From assembly GCA_018666775.1 (NCBI GenBank), contig JABIXC010000017.1, forward strand, positions 186,001 through 250,000: DNA of 64,000 nucleotides, written 5' to 3'. The notes beneath the pieces were generated by a model. That model was not told the DNA's origin. It made no database searches and saw only the letters and a program-made list of their open reading frames with translations. Numbering within the stretch: position 1 is the first letter of the stretch; every line of letters begins with the position of its first letter. Positions 26,401 to 34,654 of this stretch are shown here, one piece after another. A program made the position numbers and the translations under genes. This DNA is from Rhodospirillales bacterium. Its GTDB lineage: Bacteria; Pseudomonadota; Alphaproteobacteria; SMXQ01.

Positions 26401-26772
26401 TTATTGACCTGTGGTGACAGACCGCAAATAGGCGATCAGGGCATCGCGATCTTCAGCACTGGAAATGCCGCGAAAATCCATGCGGGTGCCGGGCATCATC
26501 AAAAGAGGACCGGCAATAAATTTTTGCACATTTGCTTCTGTCCAGATCAGGTTTGATTTTTTCATGGCAGGGGAATACCGAAAATCTTCTGCCCTGCCCG
26601 CCTGCCTGCCGAACATGCCATAAAGATTAGGCCCGGCACTGTTGCCTTCATCTTTCTTCGTGATATGGCAGGCTTTGCATTTTGCAAAGACGCGCTTTCC
26701 ACGTTTGATATCCCCAGACATTTTTTTCACCATTTGGGGTTTTGTCTCGGCTCCATTCGGCCAGAGAACCAT
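26401..26772 (-). CDS. Class I cytochrome c domain, probably the frameshifted C-terminal half of the rhodanese gene
   Basis: The frame encodes a single c-type cytochrome domain: heme-binding CKACH (residues 32-36 of the frame) and an axial Met in MPGTRMDF, followed by the usual C-terminal helix (DRDALIAYLRSV). There is no signal peptide, although heme attachment needs export to the periplasm. The frame overlaps the end of the secreted rhodanese gene by 125 bases. Removing one A from the A7 run at 26721-26727 would fuse the two as ...PNGEK-MSGDIKRGKR.... I therefore read it as the second domain of one exported protein. A free-standing cytoplasmic cytochrome is unlikely. Confidence 0.75.
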   Translation of the reverse strand: MVLWPNGAETKPQMVKKMSGDIKRGKRVFAKCKACHITKKDEGNSAGPNLYGMFGRQAGRAEDFRYSPAMKKSNLIWTEANVQKFIAGPLLMMPGTRMDFRGISSAEDRDALIAYLRSVTTGQ

Positions 26773-27655
26773 CGTAAAGGCGCACTGATTTATTGCCTAA
26801 AATTTCAGAGGCGACGAACCAGCCGATGGATGCCCAGTGGCCTGTATTGCAAAAGACGATTTGCGCACCGTCTGTCTTCACACCGGCTTTTTGGTACAGC
26901 TTTTTTAATGCCGCCCGGTTTTGGAAATACCCACCATTTTTGATGGTTATTTTTGTCGCTGGCACATGGCGGGCCCCTTTTATGGTGCCGGGCTTTGTGA
27001 TTTGGGGATTTTTCCACATGCCCCTATATTCTTGTATAGGCCGATTATCGACAAGGGGAATGCCCTGTTTTCGCGCGGCAACAACATCTGCTTTCGTCGC
27101 CAATAGTTCAGGCCTGTAATGTGCCTTGAATATTTTATGGTCCGGGGTTTCGATATCCCAGTCCATGTCATAGCCTGCCTTGACATAGGCCTTCAGGCCA
27201 CCGTTCAGGATCGATACCTTGTCATGGCCCAAGAGCTTGAATATCCAATAGAGCCGCGTTGCCCCACCCATTTCCAGTGCATCGTCGCCAGCTGGGATCA
27301 AAACAACATGGGTATTGTTATCAATGCCCAATGTTCCGATCACGGTTTCCAGTGATTTGATATCGGGCAACATGCCGGGGACGCCAGCCGCATTTTTGAT
27401 GCGCCAGCGATTTTTCAGGTAATCGGTATAGACGGAACCGGGGATATGCCCATTTTCATAAGACTTCTGTGCGCCGATGCGAATATCGAGCATGCGGATG
27501 CCGGGTTTCTTCGTATTGGCCTTGATCCAGGCAGCATCGACCAATGGCCGGATTTTATGGCCATAAGTCCCATTCGCCTGAACCTGCATTGATGCGCCTA
27601 CCCATAGTAAGGCTGCAACCAATGTTGCCCTTATCAAGATTTGAATTTTTACCAA
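26648..27655 (-). CDS. Periplasmic two-domain rhodanese (sulfurtransferase), 3' end frameshifted
   Basis: Two rhodanese domains. The first (about 40-165 of the mature part) lacks an active cysteine. The second carries the active-site loop CNTGHWAS, with the catalytic Cys near residue 274. The start is taken as TTG at 27655, which follows AAAGGG and begins a signal peptide (KIQILIRATLVAALLWVGAS, cleavage after VQA); an ATG at 27703 is possible. The domain ends near DGSLAEWSRDKTPNGEK; the remaining 22 residues read through the cytochrome c coding region in the wrong frame and look like junk. Sulfur transfer to thiophilic acceptors coupled to a heme domain would suit periplasmic thiosulfate or sulfide chemistry; this is inference. 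Confidence 0.8.
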   Translation of the reverse strand: MVKIQILIRATLVAALLWVGASMQVQANGTYGHKIRPLVDAAWIKANTKKPGIRMLDIRIGAQKSYENGHIPGSVYTDYLKNRWRIKNAAGVPGMLPDIKSLETVIGTLGIDNNTHVVLIPAGDDALEMGGATRLYWIFKLLGHDKVSILNGGLKAYVKAGYDMDWDIETPDHKIFKAHYRPELLATKADVVAARKQGIPLVDNRPIQEYRGMWKNPQITKPGTIKGARHVPATKITIKNGGYFQNRAALKKLYQKAGVKTDGAQIVFCNTGHWASIGWFVASEILGNKSVRLYDGSLAEWSRDKTPNGEKNVWGYQTWKARLCKMQSLPYHEER

Positions 27656-27879
27656 GGTATACCCTTTAAATAAATAACATGCTGCATGACGCGATAAATA
27701 CACAAAAAAAAAGTTAAATATAATATTTCACATTATAAAATATGTAATTAAATAAGCAATGCCAAAGATCGATCTGCTCATATCTCAATAATGACGCTTT
27801 TTATACTCGTTTTGAGTTGGTTTAAGAGAGATTTTTACCCCTATGTCCCCCAACGGTGTGCTATATCGCCCATCAGGTT

Positions 27880-27969
27880 GGTCGGGTGGCAGAGTGGTTG
27901 AATGCACTGGTCTTGAAAACCAGCAAACGTGCAAGCGTTTCGAGGGTTCGAATCCCTCCCCGACCGCCA
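27880..27969 (+). tRNA. tRNA-Ser (anticodon UGA)
   Basis: The acceptor stem GGTCGGG (27880-27886) pairs with CCCGACC (27959-27965), followed by discriminator G and an encoded CCA. The anticodon stem CTGGT/ACCAG encloses the loop CTTGAAA, with anticodon TGA. A long variable arm (AAACGTGCAAGCGTTT) marks a class II tRNA, and the T loop is GGTTCGAATCC. It would read UCA and related serine codons. The AT-rich region at about 27700-27840 separates it from the divergent rhodanese gene. Confidence 0.96.
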
Positions 27970-27991
27970 TTTTTTCAGCCAGTGCCTGATT

Positions 27992-29974
27992 TTAGTCCTG
28001 ATCGAGGACTTGGCGAACCATTCGAGCAAGGTCTGACTTTCGGTATGGTTTTTCGATTAATTTGTTCTCACCAAGTTCGATTTGATCAAGGGCCGCAAGT
28101 TGGGAATAGCCTGAGGTGTAAAGCACCTTGACGGCGGGGTTCTGTTTCTTTGCTTCGGCAGCAATTTTCGGGCCGCTTGTCCCGCTTGGCAAAATCACAT
28201 CGGTAAATAACAGGTCAACCCTGGGCACTGTCTTTAGTATGGACAGGGCGGCATTTCCATCTGGCGCCATAAGTATTTTATAGTTCAGGCTTTCTAACAG
28301 GGTGGCGGCAATTGCCCGGATATCGTCATCGTCTTCGACGACCAAAATGGTTTCGCCATTGGCAACGGGAAGATCAATTTTATCTGGTGCGGTCACTGGT
28401 TGTTCCGGCGGATAACACCGTGGCAAATATAATTTTATGGTCGTTCCCTTGCCAATCTCGCTATCAATGTTCACATGGCCACCAGATTGATTGACGAAGC
28501 CATAGACCATAGACAGGCCAAGCCCACTGCCCTTGCCAATTTCTTTGGTGGTAAAAAATGGATCGAAGACATGATCAAGGACGTCCTTCGACATCCCGTG
28601 TCCGGTATCATTGACCGAGACCATCACGTATTCCCCTGCCTTTAATTCAGTTTCTGGTGCAGCCATATCATCATCAAGGGTAATATTTTGAAATTCGATG
28701 GTAAGCGTTCCGCCATCGGTCATGGCGTCGCGTGCATTAAGAGCAAGGTTCAGGATGGCACTTTCCAATTGATGGGGGTCCACTTTGCAGTGCCATAGAT
28801 CATCATTCCCCAAAACCTTAATCTCGACTGTTGCCCCCAATGCGCTGTGCAGCAGTCTGGTCATGCCACCCAGCAGTTGTCCGGCCATGATGATTTTTGG
28901 GAAGAGTGTTTGTTTGCGGGAAAATGCCAACAGTTGATTGGTCAATGCCGCGCCGCGTTCACTGGCACGCATAACCGTGGCAAGGTACGGGAGAACATCA
29001 TTTCCGTTCTGGGCGGCTTCCTCTGCCAATTCGATGTTGCCAATGCTGACCGCCAAAAGATTGTTGAAATCATGGGCGATGCCCCCCGTCAGTTGCCCGA
29101 CCGTTTCCATCTTCTGGGCTTGCTGCAGTTGCCGCTCTGCTGCGCGTTGATCGGTGGTGTCTGTTACTGTAGCAATATATCCACCACCGGTTCTGGGCAT
29201 CCGGTTAAAGGTAAAGGTGCGCCCATTGGGAAGGGTTCGTTCAACGCTGCTTTTCAGCACAGGGGCATTCAGCCTTTCTTCCACCAATTGTTCTTTAAAT
29301 TCATCTTCAAAGTGTCCCAGTTCCATCCGCTTTAGAAGAATTTCCCGACGGTCCATACCGATGCTGAGGAAGTCAGCAGGAAGCCCCAGTATTTCGCAAT
29401 ACTGAGGATTGAAGGCGATCAAATCATGGTTTTTATCAAAAACAGCGACACCCTGGATCATGCTTTCGAAGGTGACATTGATGAGTTGTGATTTTTCTTC
29501 TGATTCCTGTTCCGCCAATTTGCTGGCGGTAATGTCCTGGAACAGATTGACGGTTTCGATCAAAGTGCCTTCGCTGTCTCTTACGGCCATGGCATCCGTG
29601 ACCAGCCAAATGATTTTTCCGGATTTTTGGATGTAGCGTTTGATAACTTGTCGCGTATCCATCTTGCCGGCCAAAAGCAAATCGCGTTCATCATTATGTT
29701 TTTCCCGGTCTTCAGGAAGTGTAATGTCCCTCAGGTGAGTGGATTCCATTTCGGCTACGGAATAGCCCAACATATTCAAAGCCGCATCATTAATAGCAAG
29801 GGATCGATCCCGACGGGTTCTGATCATGATGCCAACGCCGGATTTTTCAAAAACCCTTCGGATGCGTTCTTCACTTTCCTGTAATGCCTGTTCCGCAATT
29901 TTGCGCTCAGTGATATCTTGAAACAAACTGATCAAGTGTTCCAATTGGCCATTGTCACTTCTTACGGCGGACAT
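27992..29974 (-). CDS. Hybrid histidine kinase, C-terminal part of a split multi-PAS sensor
   Basis: 660 residues from the first ATG after the internal stop. In order: the end of one PAS/PAC module (LEHLISLFQDITERK), two further PAS domains (about 30-150 and 155-275), HisKA with the phospho-His in GGIAHDFNNLLAV (about 298), HATPase_c (NALNARDAM-type N box, GKGSGLGLSMVYGF) and a C-terminal receiver (ILVVEDDDD, phospho-Asp in LLFTDVILP). It is in the same frame as the gene ending at 30026, and the 17 codons between are good PAC-domain sequence, so these are two pieces of one gene. Whether a kinase is made from an internal start is open. Its partner regulator is not in the window. Confidence 0.85.
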   Translation of the reverse strand: MSAVRSDNGQLEHLISLFQDITERKIAEQALQESEERIRRVFEKSGVGIMIRTRRDRSLAINDAALNMLGYSVAEMESTHLRDITLPEDREKHNDERDLLLAGKMDTRQVIKRYIQKSGKIIWLVTDAMAVRDSEGTLIETVNLFQDITASKLAEQESEEKSQLINVTFESMIQGVAVFDKNHDLIAFNPQYCEILGLPADFLSIGMDRREILLKRMELGHFEDEFKEQLVEERLNAPVLKSSVERTLPNGRTFTFNRMPRTGGGYIATVTDTTDQRAAERQLQQAQKMETVGQLTGGIAHDFNNLLAVSIGNIELAEEAAQNGNDVLPYLATVMRASERGAALTNQLLAFSRKQTLFPKIIMAGQLLGGMTRLLHSALGATVEIKVLGNDDLWHCKVDPHQLESAILNLALNARDAMTDGGTLTIEFQNITLDDDMAAPETELKAGEYVMVSVNDTGHGMSKDVLDHVFDPFFTTKEIGKGSGLGLSMVYGFVNQSGGHVNIDSEIGKGTTIKLYLPRCYPPEQPVTAPDKIDLPVANGETILVVEDDDDIRAIAATLLESLNYKILMAPDGNAALSILKTVPRVDLLFTDVILPSGTSGPKIAAEAKKQNPAVKVLYTSGYSQLAALDQIELGENKLIEKPYRKSDLARMVRQVLDQD

Positions 29975-30025
29975 TTCATTATTGACCCAGGCAATGGCCC
30001 CATCCTTGCGAATGATGCGTCTGGT

Positions 30026-31525
30026 TTATTGGATGCTGTCTAGCTCCCCGCTTATAAGTTTATTGCGGAGGCGTTCATTTATAGCCTGATCATCGGGGTG
30101 CAGGATTTTTCGAAGATTTAATGTTTCCATTTCATCGTGGGAATAGCCGGTGATTTTATACATGGCATCATTGGTGATAATGGTTCTGTCATCTGGGTTC
30201 CTGACCATCATCCCAACGGAAGAATTTTGGAATGCACTGCGGAATCGTTCTTCACTTTCCTGCAACGCTTGCTCTATTTTCTTTCGCTCTGTTATGTCTG
30301 TATAGGTTTGAACCCAGCCTCCCCCTGGCATTGGCTCACGATGGTGGACATAAACAACCCCATTGAGTTGTGTGTGCTCCCGGGTGCGCATGTTGGGGTT
30401 GGCAAATCTGGTCATGGCCTCTTTTGTTAAAGTATCCACATCCCCTTCACCATAATCGCCACGTTCTGCACGGAAGCGACCGATGTCTTCAAAGGTGATT
30501 CCTGAGACCAGCAAATCAGGGGGTAAATCGAATAATTTGGTGAATTGTTCATTGTGATTTATCAAATAACCATTGCCATCAAAGATGCAAAATGCCTGAG
30601 CCATATTGCCAATAGCCGCGCGTGACAACGCAGCGCTTTCTGCTGCTTTCTGTTCTGCCTGTTTGCGTTCGGTGATGTCGGTGAAGGTTGCAATGAAGCC
30701 CCCACCGGGCATGGGGGTTCTGGAATATATATAATGGGTGCCGTCGGGGAGGGAATTTTCAACGTTTTTGACCAAGTCCATTCGGACGCTTTTCAAGCGC
30801 TCTTGCACGGTGGCTTCTATCTGCTCCGGATCATCACCCAATAATCCATTTTCCCCGTGATGGCGCACCACTGTTTCAAGGTCCGTCCCGGTCTGAATAA
30901 AATCAGGGGGAAATTTATAAAGATCAATGTATTTTTGGTTAAAGGACTGAAGCTTCAGGTCTGCATCATAGATACAAAAACCGTGGCCCATGTTTTCAAG
31001 CGCGGTTTCCAGAAGGATGGCCTTATCTGAATAAACGCGTTCTTTTTCTTTGCGTCGCGTAATGTCACGAATGGTGCCAATAAACAGGTGCCTATCTTGC
31101 AATTGCATTTCACTGACAGCAAGATCGATGGGAAAAAGCGATCCATTTTTTCGCTTACCCATGACTTCACGGGAACCAACACCAAGGATTTTACCGATGC
31201 CCGTTTTCAGGTAATTATTCAAATAACCATCATGTTGGGATGCATGATCGTGTTCCATTAACATGGCCACGTTATTGCCAATCACGTCTTCGGATTGGTA
31301 GCCGAACATTTCTTCAGACGATGCATTAAACGATTGAACCATCCCCTGTTCATCAATGGTGATGACACCATCAACGACGTTATCCAGAATGCCATGTAAA
31401 AGATGATCGCTTATGCGTCTCCCGACCGGGGATGGCAGGGTGCCCCCTGATGTCCTTTTGGTATCATCTGTCTGGGTACGATTAAGGGGATGACAATCCG
31501 TTGGGGTCTTTTTACTGGGGGCCAT
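30026..31525 (-). CDS. Multi-PAS sensor, N-terminal part of the split hybrid histidine kinase
   Basis: About 499 residues from the ATG at 31525 (GGAAAAG upstream; the frame is open to 31606). Four PAS modules are present. The first (about 40-160) resembles the FixL heme-PAS: a His in SQHDGYLNNYLKTG where FixL has its proximal heme ligand, and an Arg in GVGSREVMGKRKNGS near the distal-arginine position. PAS2 and PAS3 are of the type ending PMPGGGFIATFTDITERK. The fourth is cut by a TAA (30028-30026) after SGELDSIQ. Aligned with the next PAS (AGKMDTRQV-IKR), the stop takes the place of one residue, after which TRRIIRKDG continues in frame. Alone it has no kinase domain. Confidence 0.82.
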   Translation of the reverse strand: MAPSKKTPTDCHPLNRTQTDDTKRTSGGTLPSPVGRRISDHLLHGILDNVVDGVITIDEQGMVQSFNASSEEMFGYQSEDVIGNNVAMLMEHDHASQHDGYLNNYLKTGIGKILGVGSREVMGKRKNGSLFPIDLAVSEMQLQDRHLFIGTIRDITRRKEKERVYSDKAILLETALENMGHGFCIYDADLKLQSFNQKYIDLYKFPPDFIQTGTDLETVVRHHGENGLLGDDPEQIEATVQERLKSVRMDLVKNVENSLPDGTHYIYSRTPMPGGGFIATFTDITERKQAEQKAAESAALSRAAIGNMAQAFCIFDGNGYLINHNEQFTKLFDLPPDLLVSGITFEDIGRFRAERGDYGEGDVDTLTKEAMTRFANPNMRTREHTQLNGVVYVHHREPMPGGGWVQTYTDITERKKIEQALQESEERFRSAFQNSSVGMMVRNPDDRTIITNDAMYKITGYSHDEMETLNLRKILHPDDQAINERLRNKLISGELDSIQ

Positions 31526-31610
31526 TAAGGTAACTTTTCCAAGAAAACAGATTTTATAAATGTATCTTATGGTCAGTTTTAGACCATGCATTGGCCTTGT
31601 GATCAAGGTT

Positions 31611-32228
31611 TCAAGGCTTCATAAACACATCATAACGGGTGGATTTTCCTAAAATTTGATGCGATGGGGGGGGGATTTCAGGCATTGGATCCGCGCTGCG
31701 GGGCCATTTCAGAACAACGCGATTTTTGGCGGCATTAAGGGCCGCCTTCATCAATTCAATGCTGTCTTCATCATTGCCAACGATTTGGCGCAACAAGACC
31801 ATTTCTTTCTTAACCAGTGCCGATTTTTTTCGGGGTGGATGCATGGGGTCCACAAGAATGACTTCGGGCGCCATATCTGCCAAAAGGTCTTTGGCATCCC
31901 CTTTGATCAGAGTCATCCGCGCAATCACGTCTGCAACAGGGCCACCAGCCAAGGCAGCCTCGGCCATCCCCGCAACGAGCAGTGCATGCATCTGGTCCGA
32001 GCGTTCAATCAAGGTGACCTTGGCACCAAGGGATGCCAGTAAAAAGCCATCATGGCCTAACCCGGCCGTAGCATCGACAATTTTGGGCGTTTTGCCATCT
32101 TTCAGCCCAACCGCGCGTGCCAAGGCCTGTCCACGCCCGCCACCGTATTTAAACCGGTGTGCAACGGGGCCTGTGATGAAATCACAGTTCAGGCCTGTTG
32201 GGTCGAGTTTTTTGTTATTGTCTGCCAT
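31611..32228 (-). CDS. rsmJ: 16S rRNA (guanine-1516-N2)-methyltransferase RsmJ
   Basis: 205 residues. The family signature is clear: the SAM-binding motif I DATAGLGHDGFLLASLGA (about 52-69), ERSDQMHALL as motif II, and the catalytic region DPMHPPRKKSALVKKEM, matching the DPMFPHRxKSALVKKEM of E. coli RsmJ. It methylates N2 of guanine 1516 in 16S rRNA. It is somewhat shorter than E. coli RsmJ, lacking part of the N-terminal region. It lies just upstream of the split sensor gene on the same strand and divergent from the DUF3616 gene. Confidence 0.92.
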   Translation of the reverse strand: MADNNKKLDPTGLNCDFITGPVAHRFKYGGGRGQALARAVGLKDGKTPKIVDATAGLGHDGFLLASLGAKVTLIERSDQMHALLVAGMAEAALAGGPVADVIARMTLIKGDAKDLLADMAPEVILVDPMHPPRKKSALVKKEMVLLRQIVGNDEDSIELMKAALNAAKNRVVLKWPRSADPMPEIPPPSHQILGKSTRYDVFMKP

Positions 32229-32279
32229 TGGCCCCTTTTTTTAACCCGAATTTATCAGAACCCTGATATTCAGATCATT

Positions 32280-33290
32280 ATGTTTTCTTATGTTAGCAAC
32301 TCAGCCCGGAAACTGGCCATGGTTTTGGCCATGTTTTTGGTTGTGGTCTTGTTATGCCCGGGGGCGCTTTTGGCGTCATCTGTCATGAAACAGGGTGAAT
32401 ACCATGAAATCTGTGACGCATCGGCGGCGATTGCGATGGGGATGGACCATTTCGTTGTGGCCAATGATGAAGAAAACACCCTGCGGGTTTACAAACGCGG
32501 GGTGGTGAAATCGGTCTTGGCTTACAATTTGGACGATTTTGCGAAAGCCAACCACAAACGCCCGGAAATGGACCTTGAGGGGGCAGCCAGAATTGGCAAT
32601 CGGGCATACTGGATCACATCCCATGGTGCCAACAAGAATGGCAAGGATCGCCCCGGACGGCATCGGTTTTTTGCAACAAATTTGGGATTTAAAGACGGCC
32701 ACCCAGTGATCACGCCCCAGGGACAGGTTTATGTTGATCTTCTCGATGATCTGGCAGCAGAACCGCGTTTGAAAAAATATGATCTGGCATATGCCGCACA
32801 GATTGCCCCAAAAGACCATGGGGGGCTCAACATTGAAGGCTTGGCCGCTTCAAAAGACGGCGGGTTGCTGATTGGGTTCAGAAACCCGTTGCCCGGTGGT
32901 AAGGCCTTGGTTGTTGCCTTAAAGAACCCTGACGGCATTATTTTTGGAAAAAAGCCCATCATTGGCGCGGTCCGGGAGCTGTCTTTGGGCGGTCTGGGCA
33001 TTCGCAGCATGGATCGGGTCGGTGATACCCTATGGATCATTGCTGGCCCCCGTGATGGGGGCGAAAAATCTCGGTTGTTCACCCTGAAAGACGGGTTTGA
33101 CCCCATAGATAGCGGTGTCGATTTTGGGGACCTTAACCCTGAAGCGCTTTATGTCACAAAGGCAGGTATTGGGGCCGGAATTCAGGTTTTAAGCGATGAC
33201 GGCACCAGAAGGATCGATGGTTCGAAATGCAAATCCATTGAGGACAAGCGATTCCGGGCCATAGCGGTAACCCCTTTAGCCCAAAATTAG
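32280..33290 (+). CDS. DUF3616-type secreted protein
   Basis: 336 residues from the ATG at 32280; the frame extends upstream to 32157 over the divergent rsmJ start, which is unlikely to be used. Residues 11-33 are a signal peptide (LAMVLAMFLVVVLLCPGALL, cleavage near LASS). The mature protein alternates strands with recurring motifs (FVVANDEENTLRVYKRG, MDLEGAARIGNRAYWITSHG, NIEGLAASKDGGLLIGFRNP, NPEALYV), suggesting a beta-propeller-like fold and agreeing with DUF3616. The function of that family is not known. It ends tail-to-tail with an MmgE/PrpD gene, overlapping by 4 bases. Confidence 0.78.
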   Translation: MFSYVSNSARKLAMVLAMFLVVVLLCPGALLASSVMKQGEYHEICDASAAIAMGMDHFVVANDEENTLRVYKRGVVKSVLAYNLDDFAKANHKRPEMDLEGAARIGNRAYWITSHGANKNGKDRPGRHRFFATNLGFKDGHPVITPQGQVYVDLLDDLAAEPRLKKYDLAYAAQIAPKDHGGLNIEGLAASKDGGLLIGFRNPLPGGKALVVALKNPDGIIFGKKPIIGAVRELSLGGLGIRSMDRVGDTLWIIAGPRDGGEKSRLFTLKDGFDPIDSGVDFGDLNPEALYVTKAGIGAGIQVLSDDGTRRIDGSKCKSIEDKRFRAIAVTPLAQN

Positions 33291-34651
33291 CCCCGAAACG
33301 CCCGTAGGGCTGAAAGATCAGATTGTAGGGCCAGGGTTTCAAAGGTTTCGATGAAGCCTGAAATTCGATCATTGGCCATGCCACCAAAGGAAAGGTTGGC
33401 ATGGCATTTATCGATGATCGCGTCTCTGCCCAGCGGTTCTTTGGTGCCCCCGCGCAAGTAGGGCTGGAATTCGGTCATGGTAGTACCGTCTTTCAGGGTT
33501 ATTTCCATGTGCCCGGTGTAATTTGCGGGGTATTCGTTATCAGGATCAACGTCGTACGCAATTTTTGAAGCCAGTTCCAAAACCTGTTTGCCGTGAATTT
33601 TTTCTTCCGAAAATTGTGCCAACCCGGCATCGCCATCGATCAATCCAATGGCCAGACAATAAGGCCCTGAAAACTTTGCCCCATACCCCGTGGGCGGGTT
33701 TTGCTTTAATTCAAGTGGTGCCCACAGGCGGTGAACGGTGCCCTCACCTACTTTGCATGAAATTGAGGCAATGGCATCGATATCGGTGATTTGATCGCGC
33801 ATGCGAATGGCACAATCGACATAGGGTTGGCACATCGTGCCGCAGGCATAGGGCTTGAAAGAAAGGTTTGCCGCCTCCCAGCGCTGGCCCAGATCAGACA
33901 CCAGCACGTCAAAATCGGGCTCGATAGAGGGTGCGAATGCCGTGTAAAAGCCGTGGGTGCCTTCAAAGACGGTTTTGGGGCCTATAAACCCGGCCTCAGC
34001 CATGGTGGCGGCGCGAATGCCCGACTGTGCCGCCCATCCAGCATGCATGCGTTTGGTCCAGGACCCATCTGCCAGATATTCAATGATTCCAGCGGCCATG
34101 GAACCGGCCAAGCCAAAGCCATTGGCAATTTGGTCGCGGTTTTGGCCAAGGGCGACGCCAACGGCCCCGGCTGCTGCCATGGTGCCAATGATGGCCGTTG
34201 GGTGAAACCCTGCCTTATGGGCACCGGTGCCTGTGATCTGGCCCATGCGGCACATTATTTCAATGCCTGCCACAATCCCTGTAAAGGCGCGCTCACCGGT
34301 TAAGCCCCGTGCTTCGGCGATGGCTAATACGGCGGGCACGATCACGGCCCCGGAATGCACAGGGCAGCCTTCGTATGAATTATCAAAATCTTCGCCATGG
34401 GCGGCGGTGCCGTTTATCATGGCGGCGGTGATGGCATCAAATCCCCCTGCGTGTCCCAGAACGGTTGCTTTGCCCTCACCTGATTCCCATCCTTTAACCA
34501 ATGCCTGCATGTAATCGGTATCGCGTGCGGCAAAAGACAGACCAGCGGTGTCGATCAAGGTATCGATGGCACCGTTGGTTGGGGCTTCGGGAATGGATGC
34601 TGCTTCAAGGCCTTCAAGCCATTCGCCAAATTTTTCTGAAACACTGGTCAT
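33287..34651 (-). CDS. MmgE/PrpD-family protein (copy 3 of the minus-strand trio)
   Basis: 454 residues covering the full helical domain (about 1-265) and the smaller C-terminal alpha/beta domain (about 270-450). Signature segments are AAHGEDFDNSYEG, GFHPTAIIGTMAAAGAVGVALG and WTKRMHAGWAAQSG. Family members include 2-methylcitrate dehydratase, cis-aconitate decarboxylase and iminodisuccinate epimerase, all acting on di- or tricarboxylic acids without a cofactor. The substrate here is unknown. The start lies 3 bases after the stop of the upstream PrpD gene, so the two are translationally coupled. It is not closely similar to its neighbour, arguing against recent tandem duplication. Confidence 0.9.
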   Translation of the reverse strand: MTSVSEKFGEWLEGLEAASIPEAPTNGAIDTLIDTAGLSFAARDTDYMQALVKGWESGEGKATVLGHAGGFDAITAAMINGTAAHGEDFDNSYEGCPVHSGAVIVPAVLAIAEARGLTGERAFTGIVAGIEIMCRMGQITGTGAHKAGFHPTAIIGTMAAAGAVGVALGQNRDQIANGFGLAGSMAAGIIEYLADGSWTKRMHAGWAAQSGIRAATMAEAGFIGPKTVFEGTHGFYTAFAPSIEPDFDVLVSDLGQRWEAANLSFKPYACGTMCQPYVDCAIRMRDQITDIDAIASISCKVGEGTVHRLWAPLELKQNPPTGYGAKFSGPYCLAIGLIDGDAGLAQFSEEKIHGKQVLELASKIAYDVDPDNEYPANYTGHMEITLKDGTTMTEFQPYLRGGTKEPLGRDAIIDKCHANLSFGGMANDRISGFIETFETLALQSDLSALRAFRG

Positions 34652-34654
34652 GGT

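Noticed and set aside
27880-27969. tRNA-Ser gene as an integration site for a mobile element
   Set aside because: No integrase gene and no direct repeat of the tRNA 3' end was seen nearby.
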